DNA of 64,000 nt from Anniella stebbinsi (GCA_029215795.1 JARDYH010000005.1:36028001-36092000), one strand, 5' to 3'. Shown: positions 32,500 through 45,962, numbered from the stretch's first letter. Numbers and translations are program-made. Notes: generated by a model not told the origin, from the letters alone.

Positions 32500-33707
32500 A
32501 GGGAGCACTAATGTACATGCACACTCACTCATACAGTGAACCATCAGTGCGCCCAAACTCAGATAAACTGGCATACGTGAGTAGATGCAAGAATAACATT
32601 CCCAGAAAATGCTGTCCAAAAAAGGTACACACAATTTAACCACAACAAAATCTCACAAACAAAAAATACAGCATGCAAAAGGAGGCCCATACACCGTGCC
32701 AATTAATTCACCCACATCTTTTCCACAGAAAGATTTAATACAGACCCATTTAAAGATATGCACAGAAATACATGCCAGGCAGTAAACATGTAAGAATTTG
32801 TAGGAAAACTGACCCCATACATATGGGGGAAAGTAACTCACAGGAAGATTCCAGTGCATAAACAGTTCAGACAAAAATAATTAAACTGTCACAGACATTT
32901 TTATGAAGTACTAAAGGTAACATACAGCTTGATAAGACAGGGTACACCAACAAAGAGTAGCAATTTAAGACACATGTGTGCTCACATACTGAAAATAAGA
33001 TGCATGTGCTAAAAGGACAATCCTCACACACAGAAACTGGTACATGCAAAGATTCAGCCGGAAACAACTATACCATTGTTTCTACACAAGTGAAAACAAG
33101 TGCATCTAAAGAGGACCCATAAAGCACACATATCAATGTGAGATGCAGCTTCATCTCGTTTCATCAAACCTTCAAAGTGACTGGACATTACCTTTGTGAA
33201 TACAGAAAAAATATCCCTTCCCCCCCCCACCCCCAAAACCAGCCTCTGAACAACTGTTTTGAGGGGAAGATTGGTGAGGCAGAACACAGTCTTGTATTTT
33301 TCTGGTCTCTTTGTCTCTCTCTTTTTAAATTGCCCAGTAAATGCAGATTTTAATCCCTTTTGAAGGAAATTCAGGCTCTTGGGAACTCTGAGGGCAAAAG
33401 CTACATTTTGCATAAAGGAGCAGTATTCAGTAAAGATTCTAAAATCCAGTAAAGATTGTAAAAGAGCAGCCATAAATCAGATGCCCCTACTCTTCGGTTA
33501 AGAAGAATGTGGGAGAGTAAATGATAGCTGCTAGGGGCAGGGACGTGTTGCTATTGAGATGTATTGGATTCTTTAGGTTGTTGCCTTCTGGGCGAAACTG
33601 CAGCAAAGGAGACTTCTGAGGTGACTCCGTTTTGTAATACAACCGAGAACAAATCAACGTAAAAAAGTTGTGCACAGAGGCATACATAGAAATGAAATGC
33701 ATACAGA

Positions 33708-33749
<42 letters not shown>

Positions 33750-34566
33750 ATACAAATACATAAGGGTTTCACCTAAAAAAAGAAGAAAATAAAATGAAAT
33801 ATAATAAAGAAATACTAACATAAAGGTTAGCACATGCATATATTCTGCCACAGAGTAGCAAGCATGAGCTAGGAACACAGATTCAAACATTAAAATCCAT
33901 ACTGCGGACAAAAATATGGATTTATAGGCATACACACACACACACACACAGAGGGAGAGGGGGTGTTAACCCATGAAAGCTACTATATATCACATCAACA
34001 ACACTGATAAATTCACAAAGATCCTGGCATACAGGCTAGTTGTCTTGGCATCTGAATATTTGAAATTCTTTTTTTTTCCAGATGATAACATCGGACCCCA
34101 CCCCACCTCTTCAGCCTCCAAAATAAGAATATGCAAGTCATAAAAATGGAAGTCAGTTCAGAGAAATGCAGTAACACACAAACAGCAACGCAGATCCAGA
34201 ATGCAGAATGGAGTTGCATAAGGCAAAAAAGGAGCATGTGGGCATCTGAGGCCCTCTAGCCTCACTGGGCCAATTTTAGCACCCGGAGGTCCCCTACCAA
34301 ACATCACTGCAGATGAGGGGCTTTCCCACAATATGGGCAATTCAGTCTGCATCACTTGAGGGCTAAGTGTTCAGCATTATTCTTGCAGGAAGTGCCTGTG
34401 TATACACCACTACCCATCACCATGAGAAAGACAGATTTTTACATCTCCATGGAATTGCTATTCTCACTTTCAAAATTCCACAGGCTCATCAACCCAATAT
34501 CCCAAGTCACTCATTCTCTTTCAACTACCTAAGTTCCTTCCAGATCAGCTTTAAGCAAAAGGCAAG

Positions 34567-34603
<37 letters not shown>

Positions 34604-35950
34604 TTGAAAAGTGCGCTGCAAGGTGGAGATCAAAAGTGACTTGTACTTTGGAAAAGCATGCTGTCAAATTTCAATCTAAAACCCACACTAGATCCCTAGC
34701 AGCAGCTGGCAATCTAAAATCGTAATAGAATAGGTCAGGATAGCACAGGACAGGACAGGAATAGAACTTTCAAAACCAACTCACCCAGCCCTGTTCAAAA
34801 GAACGGCTAGGGCTGGATCTACACTGCTGCTTTATAGTGGTATTGAAGTGCACTGATAACTGTTGGGGCCCATGTTACATCTACACCAAGCAGGATGTAA
34901 CACTATGAAAGTGGTATGAATGCGGTATATGGAATGTGTCATGGACCCCAACAGTTGTCAGTGCACTTCAATGCTGCTATAAAGCAGTAGTGTAGAGCCT
35001 GCCTTTATATTAGTGTTCAGTAGTGTGTTCACAAATAATGCAGATACAGAGTTTTTTTCTAAACAGACATACGAAATGCCAGTCACATACACCTAAGTAT
35101 TTTTGATGACCCATGATTGCACAGATCCGGGATGTAAAAAAATATATTTTTCTATCCAGTTGGTGAACTACTTCCGGCATAATACCCAACAAAAATAAAA
35201 TATTTAATTGTCTGTAGATGCAAATATGGGTGAACAGACAGATGGACAAAGTAATGTGCACACAGTGTTAACACGTACAAAGAGAGAAAGCTATGCGTAA
35301 TATATCCGTAACAGCATAATGATGGAAGTGCTCATTATAGCTTCATGGTGAAAGGTGAAATGGATTTGGCCCTTTTTGCAATATACGCCTTTAATAAAAA
35401 GTTTCCCTGCTGTGGGGGCCTGATCCAAAATGTCTTACAATCAATGGAGTAATTCAACTGGCTTAAATTTAAGCCATTTCTCTTTTCTACAGACAGGTGT
35501 GTGTTTGCAGAGGTATGCATCCATCCATCCTTCCCTCTCATTTAAAATTTGAATTTACTGATTATGTTTACAAGCCCAGCAGTCTTGCTCATCCATACAT
35601 CAGACAGACACACCGATAACCCACATGCTATAAACATGCACGCATCTCTCAACTGATACATATATGCAAATGCATCACTATATATATTGACACAACAACA
35701 TGACAAATGTCATCTTCTCTCTTTTAGGTGTGTGCACCTTAATTACTTATACATCCATCTTCCATATACATTCATTAAATGATACATGGTACCAGCAGTT
35801 ACACAGAGAGATGCATGATGAGTACTCTCGCTGCCTTCTGCACGTTAGTTCATTTCACCCCTTTAATTGGTACACATCTATAAGTTTCAAATATGCCTCC
35901 TCACCCACCCATCCTACACTCTATATCATCTTACAAAACTGAATCATTAG
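32500..35950. repeat. Degenerate ACATA/CACATG-rich low-complexity tract
   Basis: Over about 3.4 kb, words such as 'acatgcacac', 'acatacac', 'agatgcat', 'acacatgtg' and 'catacatag' recur far above chance without a fixed period. Intact microsatellites lie inside: (TG)n at 33713-33745, (CA)n at 33931-33951 and (TA)n at 34569-34602. I read it as an old, decayed simple-sequence region. A 139-codon minus-strand frame (33054-33473) shows no homology that I recognise. Confidence 0.4.
34811..35003. mobile_element. Foldback MITE
   Basis: Left arm 'ggctggatctacactgctgc' + 'tttatagtggtattgaagtg' + 'cactgataactgttgggg'. The right arm is its inverse from 'ccccaacagttgtcagtgca' to 'gcagtagtgtagagcc'. Arm identity is high over about 65 bp. 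Confidence 0.65.
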
Positions 35951-36039
35951 AGCATATGGCACCACTCTCTGTACAGTATGCGTGAATGTGTGTGTGTGTA
36001 TGCGTGTGTGAGATGGGTGTTTGGGGAGAGGGGGGAATA

Positions 36040-36180
36040 ATTGATTAATTAATGAATGTGAGAGCTTGCAGCCCCTCTAGGAGATTCCTGCTGGATCTGT
36101 CAGCTGTTAATCAATCTCCGCTGAGAGAGGCAAAGGAGGCACAAAGGTAAAGCACTTAATTGCGTGGGGGAAATGATACA
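36040..36180. promoter_or_regulatory. Candidate proximal regulatory block of C1QL4
   Basis: It contains 'aataattgattaattaatga', 'gtcagctgttaatcaatctc' and 'aaagcacttaattgcgtggg' within 140 bp, about 1.2 kb upstream of the ATG. These are homeodomain/HNF1-like and E-box motifs. It lies outside all repeats. Assignment by motif and position only. Confidence 0.3.
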
Positions 36181-36875
36181 ACCCCAGCATATAAAACACA
36201 TCCTTAAACATGACTCTAGATGCCAGCGGGGATGGTTTGCTGGCTGGCTGGGATGCAGACCGAGTGAGTACAGTCCAGGAGGTGGAATGGGTGTGAGGGG
36301 TGGGAGCACCGAGTACAACTGCTGTCATTCCACAGCGATGCAAGTGCCCAAGCAAGGCAAATGACGGTGTGCCCCCCTCTTTCTTGGGCAGTGCCTTTCC
36401 CTCCCAAAAAGGTAACAGTGATGCTTGTTCACATGGATCCCCACCAGCAGCACCGGAGGACGGAGGCCTCTGACCCCCCATGCTCCTGATCATCCGCCCC
36501 TGGCTCATGCAAATGCGAGCAGAGAAAGCCAGGCTGCTATGGATGGGATGAGACACTTCCAGGCTCCAGGCAGTTCTCGCTCAGTGGCTGAGCCTCGCCT
36601 CTTCTGCGAAGCACCAGAGGTCGCTCTGGTTGGCTTAAAGCTACTTTTTGCATCTTGGGCAGCTCAGTCTGATCTTCTCTTCTTGAGTTTGTAGAAAGGG
36701 TTTTGCATGTGGTAGGGAGGGGTGCAGGATGAACTGGTTGTTGGGAAATCTTTCGTTCTCTCTCTCTCTCTCTCCCTCCGGTTTTCCGTTGATGGCCATA
36801 TGATCTGGCACAAGGAGCCTGGAGCTGCTACACGGTCACCAGCTGAGTTCTCAAGTGGAGAAGAGGAAAGAAGGC

Positions 36876-36887
36876 AAATATATATAC
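36876..36887 (+). promoter_or_regulatory. TATA-like element upstream of C1QL4
   Basis: 'aaatatatatac' lies about 450 bp before the start codon. Transcription about 30 bp downstream would place the CTG repeat and the small uORF in the 5'UTR. Start site not otherwise supported. Confidence 0.2.
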
Positions 36888-36947
36888 TACTTACATATTC
36901 ATTCACACACACACACACTTTCTTTCTAGCTATCTCCACCCCTAACA

Positions 36948-36953
<6 letters not shown>

Positions 36954-37004
<51 letters not shown>
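36954..37004 (+). repeat. (CTG)14-CTA-(CTG)2 trinucleotide repeat in C1QL4 leader
   Basis: Fourteen perfect CTG units (36954-36995), one CTA, then two CTG, about 325 bp upstream of the start codon and on the sense strand. If transcribed it is a CUG repeat in the 5'UTR. A poly-alanine frame read through it is an alternative phase, not evidence of coding. Confidence 0.9.
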
Positions 37005-37006
<2 letters not shown>

Positions 37007-37017
37007 CTCAGTGAAGC

Positions 37018-37044
37018 ATGAGCCAGCCAAAGTGTCTACTGTAA
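37018..37044 (+). promoter_or_regulatory. Short uORF before C1QL4
   Basis: ATG at 37018 opens eight codons (MSQPKCLL) and stops at TAA 37042-37044, in the same frame as C1QL4. No other ATG in any frame lies between 37045 and 37329, so a scanning ribosome would next meet the C1QL4 ATG. It could reduce or time translation if the leader includes it; the transcript start is unknown. Confidence 0.45.
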
Positions 37045-37920
<876 letters not shown>

Positions 37921-38429
37921 TAAGCCTTTCCTCGTAGGACCATCTCCTGCTCCTCTCTCTCTCTCCTCACTCTCTGTAAACATATCTGTCTTCCCTCCCA
38001 TGCTACCTGCAAGCCACGCCCTCTGACTTTTCCCAGCCAGCCTACAAAAAATGTCTACTTCCCATTTCAACTCTAAACAGAATGGCCATTCCACCAATTT
38101 TATCTACACCCAATTCACACAACAACTGTAGCCCCTCTGATTAGTGTGCCCTACTTCACCTACCTGCTTCCCACTCCACCTGATCCCTCCTACTTCAATA
38201 ATAAAACACACCCACCACCCTTAGCTCCTCCTCCTTTAATGCCCTGACTCCTCCTAACCTACTACACTGGCTCCACCCACTCACCTTCAGACATTCACCA
38301 TGTATCTCCTACCCTTTGCCCAGGAATACAAAGCATCAGCTCCCAAAACTTAGCCAAATCCTAAATTTTCTATTTGTGTAGAAACTTCTCAGTAAGTTAC
38401 TTGGTACACAGCCCATCTCATCTGGGGAT

Positions 38430-38512
38430 TGATACTGCAATCTTATGCATGTCTAAGCTTCACTGAGTTCAGTGGGACTTATTCCCAGGTTAAGTATGCA
38501 TGGGATCACAGC
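38430..38512. mobile_element. Short foldback element, 'TGCAATCCTATGCAT' family
   Basis: 'tgcaatcttatgcatgtcta' and 'aagtatgcatgggatcacag' are inverted ends around 'actgagttcagtgggactta'. A similar but more diverged hairpin is at 54545-54665. Confidence 0.5.
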
Positions 38513-38599
38513 ATGAATTACTAGTTTTTCCAAAAGAAGACAACCCCCTCTCCCTCAAAGTTAGAGGGGAGTGATAATTCCTCTAACTTCATAGTACTT

Positions 38600-41500
38600 T
38601 TGAGTTAGAAATGACATGCCTACAAACCAGGCAGGCTTTGTATTAATTTAAACAATACAAGTATATCAGTATTACAAAGCTCTACATAATTTATTGATCA
38701 CAGCCACTACAGAGTATTTAAAATAACTCTGTCTTTATAAACAGTCATTGATTCTAATACGAAGAGTTCTCAGAGGGGAAAAAAGTAGGTGTGATGGAGC
38801 TCAGAGAAAGAGAGAGAACGCTTAACAAATGAAAAATGCATATCAGCCACCATTTCCCAGTGAGATTCATTTAACATCCCTTCTCCCATTAAAAGAAAAG
38901 AAAGAGAAGAAATCCCTTTGGGTTTGCAGTCTAGCATTGCTGTCAGTCGAATTTATTCCCCCCCCCCCTTAAATCGGACAGTGCTTTAGGATCCAACCTA
39001 CCTGCTCTTTCTCTCCATGATTTGCAGTGGTGGTTCTTTTTTCCTCCTTCTTTTTAAAGGAAGGGTTTTCTTTAATATATAGACAAAATATAAAGCAATG
39101 GATTAAATGGAAAACAATTTTATTCATAATTCAGGATTCTCAGGGAGAGAGTCTCAGTTCATAAAGATCAAAGCAAACTCAAAGAACAATTGTGATTTCC
39201 AGCCTGGGAGAGGGAGTTTTATTTGCTTTTAAATATTGCTTATGAGAATCCAGTGAGAAACTTTACTTCATAATGCTAGAACTAAACAAATACTACCTAC
39301 CTGCTTACCGTGAAACATGAAATCCAAACTTGGCAAAACATCACACCCAGCAACTGGAGTAGCACACACACATGTGTTCTCCTAAATTCAGTATATCTAG
39401 TTAGTGAAGTTTAATAGGAGAACTAGAGTCTATTTGATTTCTGAGAATTATATGAATGGACTTTATGAGACTGTAAGTAAATCAGTTAAAGATGTAAAAC
39501 AATTTCAAGTGAATGCTATTGACATTTGTTATTATAGTAAAATTGTAACAGACATTGTACACAGAATGATGCATTTACTAAAGTTGTGTGTGCCAACACC
39601 TACAAAGGGTAAGCTTACATCTACAGTGAAAACTTAACAAAATATACATTTATAGTGTATAATATGCAGTCTGCATGTATATTTAATCACTTATACAAAT
39701 TGCCACTGTACAGCTCCATATTTTGTGAAAACATGAATATGTCTTTACCTAGTTATGTATAAACATATGAATACACCATAATGGATCCCCAATGTGTATT
39801 CTAGAACATAAAATAGTATTTTATTATATATAAACAGTATTATACTGAATACATAAACATATCTAAATATGTTAAATGCTAAATAAGTATGAGTATACAC
39901 ATATGTTTTGTGCATTATAACTACGATGTATTTAATTATGTGGAGTTATGAGAAAGTTTGTATTACATTTTATCCTTTGCATATAGAACTATGTCTCATA
40001 AACTAACTTTAATTCTAGTTTGGGCAGGAAATAGATACATGTACAGAGATAATAACTTTATAACACCTTTTATCTACATAATATGAGATGTACAGAGAGA
40101 GAGAGTCACACATTTTAATATATACAGATATATGCTCTAAAGACATGGTAATAGTTTGATTCCAGTTACATCTTCATATGAACATGATATGCTTAAATAT
40201 CAACATCTGTAGATGAATGTTCAAATAAAGAGATTGCATCTAAAATCTTGCTTCACCACAGGGTTATGAATCTGAAAAGTAGGTTTATTTATAAAAAATT
40301 TAACTGAATGCCAAATGCAGACCAATTATTCCAATATCTTCTTGCATGTTATGGGACTTCACTTCCCTCCATCTAAACATTTTTCTGTCCTTCAAGAATA
40401 CAGCTCCTTTTCTGTTGTTTTTCTTCTTCAGTTAGCTTTCAATAAACTACCCTATATGACCTCAGCTTTATATTTATTAGCAAACACTCTGAAGCTGCAG
40501 GTGGGTGGAAAGTTTTCAAGAAACTCCCATCTTTATTTATTCATTTTGATAGGTAGAATAAGGTAACTTAATTCTTATTTTATTGAATGAGCTTCTACGA
40601 ATCCCAAAGGCAGGAACTAAGTGCAATTCACCGGGAAAGGACTTCTGAATAAAAGAAAATTAAATGCTTTAAAAAAAAAATTAAAAGCACCCACATAGGA
40701 CACCAAATTATTAAATAGATGAGGTTAAATTAGAAGAGTCTCATCTCCAACTCTTGCCATTTATGAAAGACAAATAGCCATTGATCTGAAGCTTTAAAAA
40801 TGCATCCCTGATATCCCTCAACAAGCCACATAAACTAATGAAAGCAACATCTCAGGAGAAGGCATCTGTCATCTCTTTTCACTGAATCAATATGCATATT
40901 TACACGTGCTAGCTTAGAGTTCTAGCAAAATGCTTTGAGAGATGCTACAATTAAAATTTTAGATTGGGTATGCGGGTGGGTGTACACACACACAATTTAA
41001 ATTGTAATCGTAGTGTCACTCATACACTGCTTCACACACTATGGATTAAAATTGCCACTATGTGCATTTGAAGCAGCAACTTCACCTCATGCAAGACAGG
41101 TTTAGTTGCTTTGAATTGAGCAGTGTCCATGTGATGCACACACTCTTCGCCCATAATGGGGGAGCGAGCCCCAGTGACATCTCTGGGTGCAAGGCAGAAG
41201 CAGAGCTAAATTGTTCCATATCTGATTTGAGCCTGCTTCCTGAATACATCTAAGAAAGCCATATGCTGCTAATTTCATTTTCCATTGTTCCAATTAAAAC
41301 ATGCTTTCTAAACTAATAGGTTGTTTTTGTCAGTTGTTCCATGACAAAATAATCTGTTTTAGTTGTGGGGAGGGGGGGAAGGGAGGTATCTGCAGCAAAA
41401 TGAATCTCACCCCACTTAACTTACACCAATTATATTAGAGAGAGTTCAGAGTTTCAATCACCTGTCATTGTGTTGATTCCAGACATTTTTGTTTTTTGTT

Positions 41501-42000
41501 TTTTTTAATGTGCAACACAGTCAATTTCACACACGCCTTCAATAGTTTTCAACCTTAATCTCACAGTTCTATCTCCCTTGCCAGAAAAATATCAATTACT
41601 AGCAATATTTGGATAGCAAAAGTGCTACCAAGGATAAGTTCAGAGTTTTCCCCCTCATTGGTGTAAAAGTGGCAAGCTCCATTGACCACAATGCTGAATC
41701 TCTTCCTCTCCCCTTCTCCAGTGATACAGTAAAGCATCCAAGCACCCAAGTAATGCTTAGCATGATTTATGCTTCATGAGGCTTTCTTCTCTCTCTCTCT
41801 TCCCTCCAAGTCTAGAATAATGATTTCCCCCTCTTTAAATAGCAGCATAGATTGTAATGGGAAAATGAAAGTTGGAATGAAAGGGTTAATCTCCCCCAAC
41901 CCCGAGATATTTTAAAATAGATTTCGACACCTTCACAATTTGTGCTTGGCCAACAGGAACAATTGCCTGTTTATTAAATAATAAATAGTGGGAAGGATAG
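38600..42000. other. Transposon-poor AT-rich intronic stretch
   Basis: No SINE, LINE or MITE that I can recognise over about 3.4 kb, unlike both flanks. Locally dense TA/CATA words at 39600-40250. Blocks with conserved-DNA character include 'ttccattgttccaattaaaa' (41280) and 'ttcgacaccttcacaatttg' (41922). No coding exon is visible. Confidence 0.4.
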
Positions 42001-42340
42001 AAACTGACACGGCACCTGGTAATATTGGTTCAGTCAATTCATCCCCTGAGACCTGTTTGCAGTCAATTTGTCAGCAAGGGCCGCCCTCCCTCCCTCCCTC
42101 TCTCTCTCTCTTTTAGTTTTAATACCAAAATACCTCCTGTCAATTGAGATCAGGGGCGAGCAATAGCCATGTCTTTACCTTTATTCCCTGTCCAATAAAG
42201 CAGCCTTCGCTTTTCTCCATACACCTCTTATCCTTTTCTTAAATTTATGTAGTTTATTTTACCACAAAATTAAAAAAGATCACTGTAGAATTTATGCATA
42301 ATTTGTAACCTGCCGCAATGAACTCAACACCAATCTGAGC
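42000..42340. promoter_or_regulatory. Candidate conserved non-coding element in intron 1
   Basis: Motif-rich, repeat-free sequence: 'tcctgtcaattgagatcagg', 'tccaataaagcagccttcgc', 'aaatttatgtagtttatttt' and 'gaatttatgcataatttgta' (a POU-like ATGCATAAT core). An interposed (CCCT)n/(CT)n run lies at about 42085-42112. Its position inside the first intron of a neural gene would suit an enhancer. Inference from composition; needs alignment. Confidence 0.3.
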
Positions 42341-42790
42341 AAGGAGGGAGAGGGGGATTGTTTGGGGAGCAGGGCTGCAATATGAAAATAGCACAATGAG
42401 ACCTCACAAAACCCATGCGCACACACACTTGAGAACTGTCTCAAACATTCTCAAGGATACCAAACCACAGCGAAACATGTTCAGATCTTTATTTGTCTGG
42501 GTCCCCAAATTTAGTTGCAGGCTATCCCATTCTAAGCACAAAGTTAACCAGGGCATAAATTGAGGGTAGGTTCACTAGGATTTAGCACCAGAACCAGTGT
42601 TCGAAGCCAGGGCTCGAAGGTATAACATGGAATATAATTGTGAACATGGGCACCGTGTCTTTTTCTCCCTGCTACCCATAGCGCCCAGACTCTAATATCT
42701 GGAGTTTGGGGAGCAAAAACTTCAAAGACCAGAGGGCATGGCTCCTGGGTAGGCTGGAGCCCAAGCATGGATCTTGGCAGAAATTTATGG

Positions 42791-42945
42791 GGAAGGGCCA
42801 TAGCTCAGTGGAAGAGTACATGGCTTACATGCTAAAGGTCCTAGGCTGAGTCCCCTGCATCTCTGGGTAACATTGGGTAGTCAATGTTGGCAGCATAGCA
42901 CCACATGGCCCAATGGTCCAACTCAGTATAAGAAGGCTTATTGAA
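42791..42945 (+). mobile_element. tRNA-derived SINE, sense
   Basis: The head 'gggccatagctcagtggaag' has a clear A box, then 'ggcttacatgctaaaggtcc' and a decayed B box, and ends 'aatggtccaactcagtataa' + 'gaaggctta', the family's terminal motif. No intact B box, so it is not a functional tRNA gene. Confidence 0.7.
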
Positions 42946-44430
42946 AATAGTTGAAACTATTAAAAGCAGCACAACATTTTCCGGCTCTCCATTAACTTCA
43001 TTTGGCCCATTTCCCTCTTCCGACACCCCCAATCACTCTCCCTACAATAATATCCCTAGCAGATCACTACAAGAAAGATGCATAGACCACTATGTGAGTG
43101 ACACTAGTAAGCTTTTGGGTGGCATTGGAAGGTGACTGGAATTCCCTATCCCTTTGATGGGATTAAAAACACATACACGCATACACACACCCCATTTTGG
43201 AAGGATCCAGACGGCTCGTCTTTCTTGGCACTGTTTGATTGGCTGGGAGAAGCACGGCAGCACCTCTCTCATTGTAAGACCCTGGAGCGTTCCCAAGTAG
43301 ATCAAACCAGCTCGTGCCTTCCTTGGCCAGTCGCTCTCAATATCCATCACTTTGTCAGTCCCAAATCCCACACCACTGGGACATATTCTTGGCTTCTATC
43401 CCTGGGCTTCATGTATATTCAGCGGTTGTTTCTGTTTTCTTTCTGCTCAGCCTCACTTACAAATTCTATATCCACCTCTAGAATTGCGTGAATGTGTGAG
43501 ATTTACCAGTAATAGGGGATGTCAGGTGTGGTTTAAATCTAGGTGATCAAGGCAGTGCTAAGGCTCACACTTGCTTGGAAACCCTAGCCCAGTAAGCCTT
43601 CCTTTTAATTCCAGATGTAAAGGGGGGGCTGGGGCTGAGCCTTCAGCACATGCCTAGATGAACTCTCTTCTGTAGCTTGGCTCCAAGGACAGATAATAGA
43701 GGCTAGGTCCTGGCCCAAATTAAGCTTCTGGGTCAATGAAATTCCAAGCCAGATTTCATTGATCAGGATTAAGGGAACAACATATCTTTCTCTTCCAGAG
43801 CAGCAGCAAGGGAGGGATAGTCAGGGTAGGATTTACAGGGATGCAGCCCCCTGTCCTTGGCAGTAGACAGGTGTTCACACTGACAGAACAAATTGGCAAT
43901 CTGCAGAGGGGAGGTGGGGATTAAATAGGCCATGGAGAATCAGCCCTCTGCGGGGCCCTTCATAGTAGGATCCCTATCAGGGTCATGGGTGTCACTATTT
44001 TGCACAGCTATGTTGTTTGTGTGGATAAACAGAAAAGAGTCAGCTATTATTCGAAAATCATTTGGCAGCTAGGAATTATTATTATACTTTAAAAGGGAAA
44101 GGACAAAACTTAAAATTGCACAAGGGCAGCAGATGATATGAGAGCATGTGTGTGTATGTTTTTGATGCCCTAAAACCTTTGGGGATGAGGGATCTCTCCT
44201 CCCCCAAGTCAATTCTTGTGCCTGAAAGGCATTGTTTCCCTTTAAAGGAAAAAAAAGGAAATATAACTATGGCTGTTGCCTTTTTTCTTGATGGGCTTTT
44301 GGATCTCGTGACACTAAAATTCAACAGGTGAAGCCATCACACCACTGTTTCTCTGTGTTCCGTGGTCTCTTTTGCTTTCTCTTTGTTGTAGAGTTGTTAA
44401 AGGCACAGAAGCCCTGCCAGAAAAGGGCAG
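42946..44430. other. Unclassified intronic DNA
   Basis: No exon, gene or repeat recognised. Confidence 0.3.
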
Positions 44431-44432
44431 TG

Positions 44433-44478
<46 letters not shown>

Positions 44479-44480
44479 TT
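44431..44480. repeat. Compound microsatellite (GT)n(GA)n
   Basis: Same two-part composition as 31651-31702. Confidence 0.9.
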
Positions 44481-44493
44481 GAAGTTGGCAATC

Positions 44494-44715
44494 CTATTAT
44501 TTGTTATTAAATCCTAGCTTTAAACCACCCTTTCCCCAAAGAGCTCAAGATGGCATACGTGGCATACCCATCCCATTTTATCCCCACAACCATCATGCGA
44601 GGTACACAATAATAGGCCTAAGGGCAACCAGTTTCCTTACCTAGTGGGGATTTGAACCCAGCTCTCCACGGTCCAAACCCAGCACCCAATCCACTACACC
44701 ATAACACCTCTCAGT
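44494..44715 (-). mobile_element. CORE-type tRNA SINE, antisense, diverged
   Basis: 'cccattttatccccacaacc', 'gtggggatttgaacccagct' (antisense B box) and 'cacccaatccactacaccat' keep the family order; the middle is diverged. Confidence 0.55.
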
Positions 44716-45835
44716 ATTTCAGGGATCACCTTGGTGACCTAAATACCGAGTGCTTATCTCCCGTTAGGCGTTGTCCACGTGATCAAACAACATGATACAG
44801 TGGACGCAGCCTTGGGTTTACATGTAGAAAACCCAGGCTTGATGGAATCCCTCCTTTTGGTGAAGTTCATTTGGACAAGTCATTTGCTTGCAGCTCTCTA
44901 GTGAGGGGGTCTGTCTATAGGCGGAGAAGGGAAAGCGTGGGGTTGAAGAGGGTGGCGGTGCCAACCCAGCACCATGAAGACAGACCCCACCTGGGAGAAG
45001 ATTTTTTAAGCATTTTGTCCACAGAAGGGTTTTCTAGAAATCATCGATAAGGAAACAGCAAGTACTGCAGTAGTTATAACTACAGTGCGAGAGAGAGTTT
45101 TCACGTGTCCAAAGGTTTTTACATACCGCTGGCAGTATGGAAACAATGAGGGCACAAACAAATGGCAGCTGGCATCATGCCCCCACTAATATGAAACGGT
45201 ATCTGTTGTTTGTGGAGATCATTTTAATGAATGATACAAAGAGGCTAAACTCCCCAACTTACTCTTCTGGGACACCACCTCTGATATTCAATGGTGCATA
45301 CACACCTTCAGATCCTCCACTCAGAAGGCAAAAAATGTTGGCATAATAAAAGCCAGCAAGAACCTAAAGAGGATGTGGGAATCCATGCTTAAAAGCAATT
45401 CTTAATAATGGCACGTTTCTCAGCAATACTAAGAGCTTCTTCCCAAAGGACCTGAACTTTGCTTCATGGGCCAAAAAAATCAGAAATGCAGGAACTGAGA
45501 TACAGAAGCAGCAGTTGAGAGAGTCACTGAAGCCTGCATAGTTAGCAATTCTGACTCTGTCAGGACTACGAAAACAGCCCTGCAGACTCGTGACTGCCTG
45601 CAAACACAGCACAATTGCCCAGCTTTGCAACAGCACTAGACCTGATCCCCACTCCTAATGTTTAAGTAAAACTCAAGATATGGGCTTTGATGGTTACAAG
45701 TTGCCTCATCCTAAAGATCCATTCCCAAGACTTGGGGTTCAAGTCCCCTTCTACACTGGGTTTCAGGTTCATAATCAAGAGAAAATATTGGAATCCTACA
45801 CTCCAATTTCCCTCCCTCCCTCCCTTACAAAAATA
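44716..45835. other. Unclassified intronic DNA
   Basis: Nothing recognised. Confidence 0.3.
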
Positions 45836-45839
45836 GCCT

Positions 45840-45962
45840 TCCACAACCAGTGCCCTCCTGATGTTTGGACTGCAACTTCCAGCATTCCTAACTATTGGCC
45901 ATGCTGGCTGAGGCTGATGGGAGATGAAGTCCAAATATCTGGAGGGCACCAGCTTGGGGAAA
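45840..45962. mobile_element. Foldback element, 'CTCCAGATGTT' family
   Basis: 'gtgccctcctgatgtttgga' and 'gtccaaatatctggagggca' form the arms, with 'ggccatgctggctgaggctg' between. Confidence 0.6.

Noticed and set aside
33054..33473. 139-codon minus-strand frame as a gene
   Set aside because: Lies in low-complexity DNA; no family resemblance.
36107..36556. 149-codon minus-strand frame upstream of C1QL4
   Set aside because: Composition reflects GC-rich promoter-proximal DNA on the opposite strand; no domain.
36722..37021. Poly-alanine protein from the CTG repeat region
   Set aside because: It is merely an alternate phase across a trinucleotide repeat, with no domain around it.
40310..40345. 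'atgcagaccaattattcc' as the start of C1QL4 exon 2
   Set aside because: The resemblance to DADQNYDYA breaks in frame after three codons, and the flanks lack an acceptor and domain residues.
42791..42870. tRNA gene
   Set aside because: The A box is readable but the B box and stems are broken, and the sequence continues into a SINE body.
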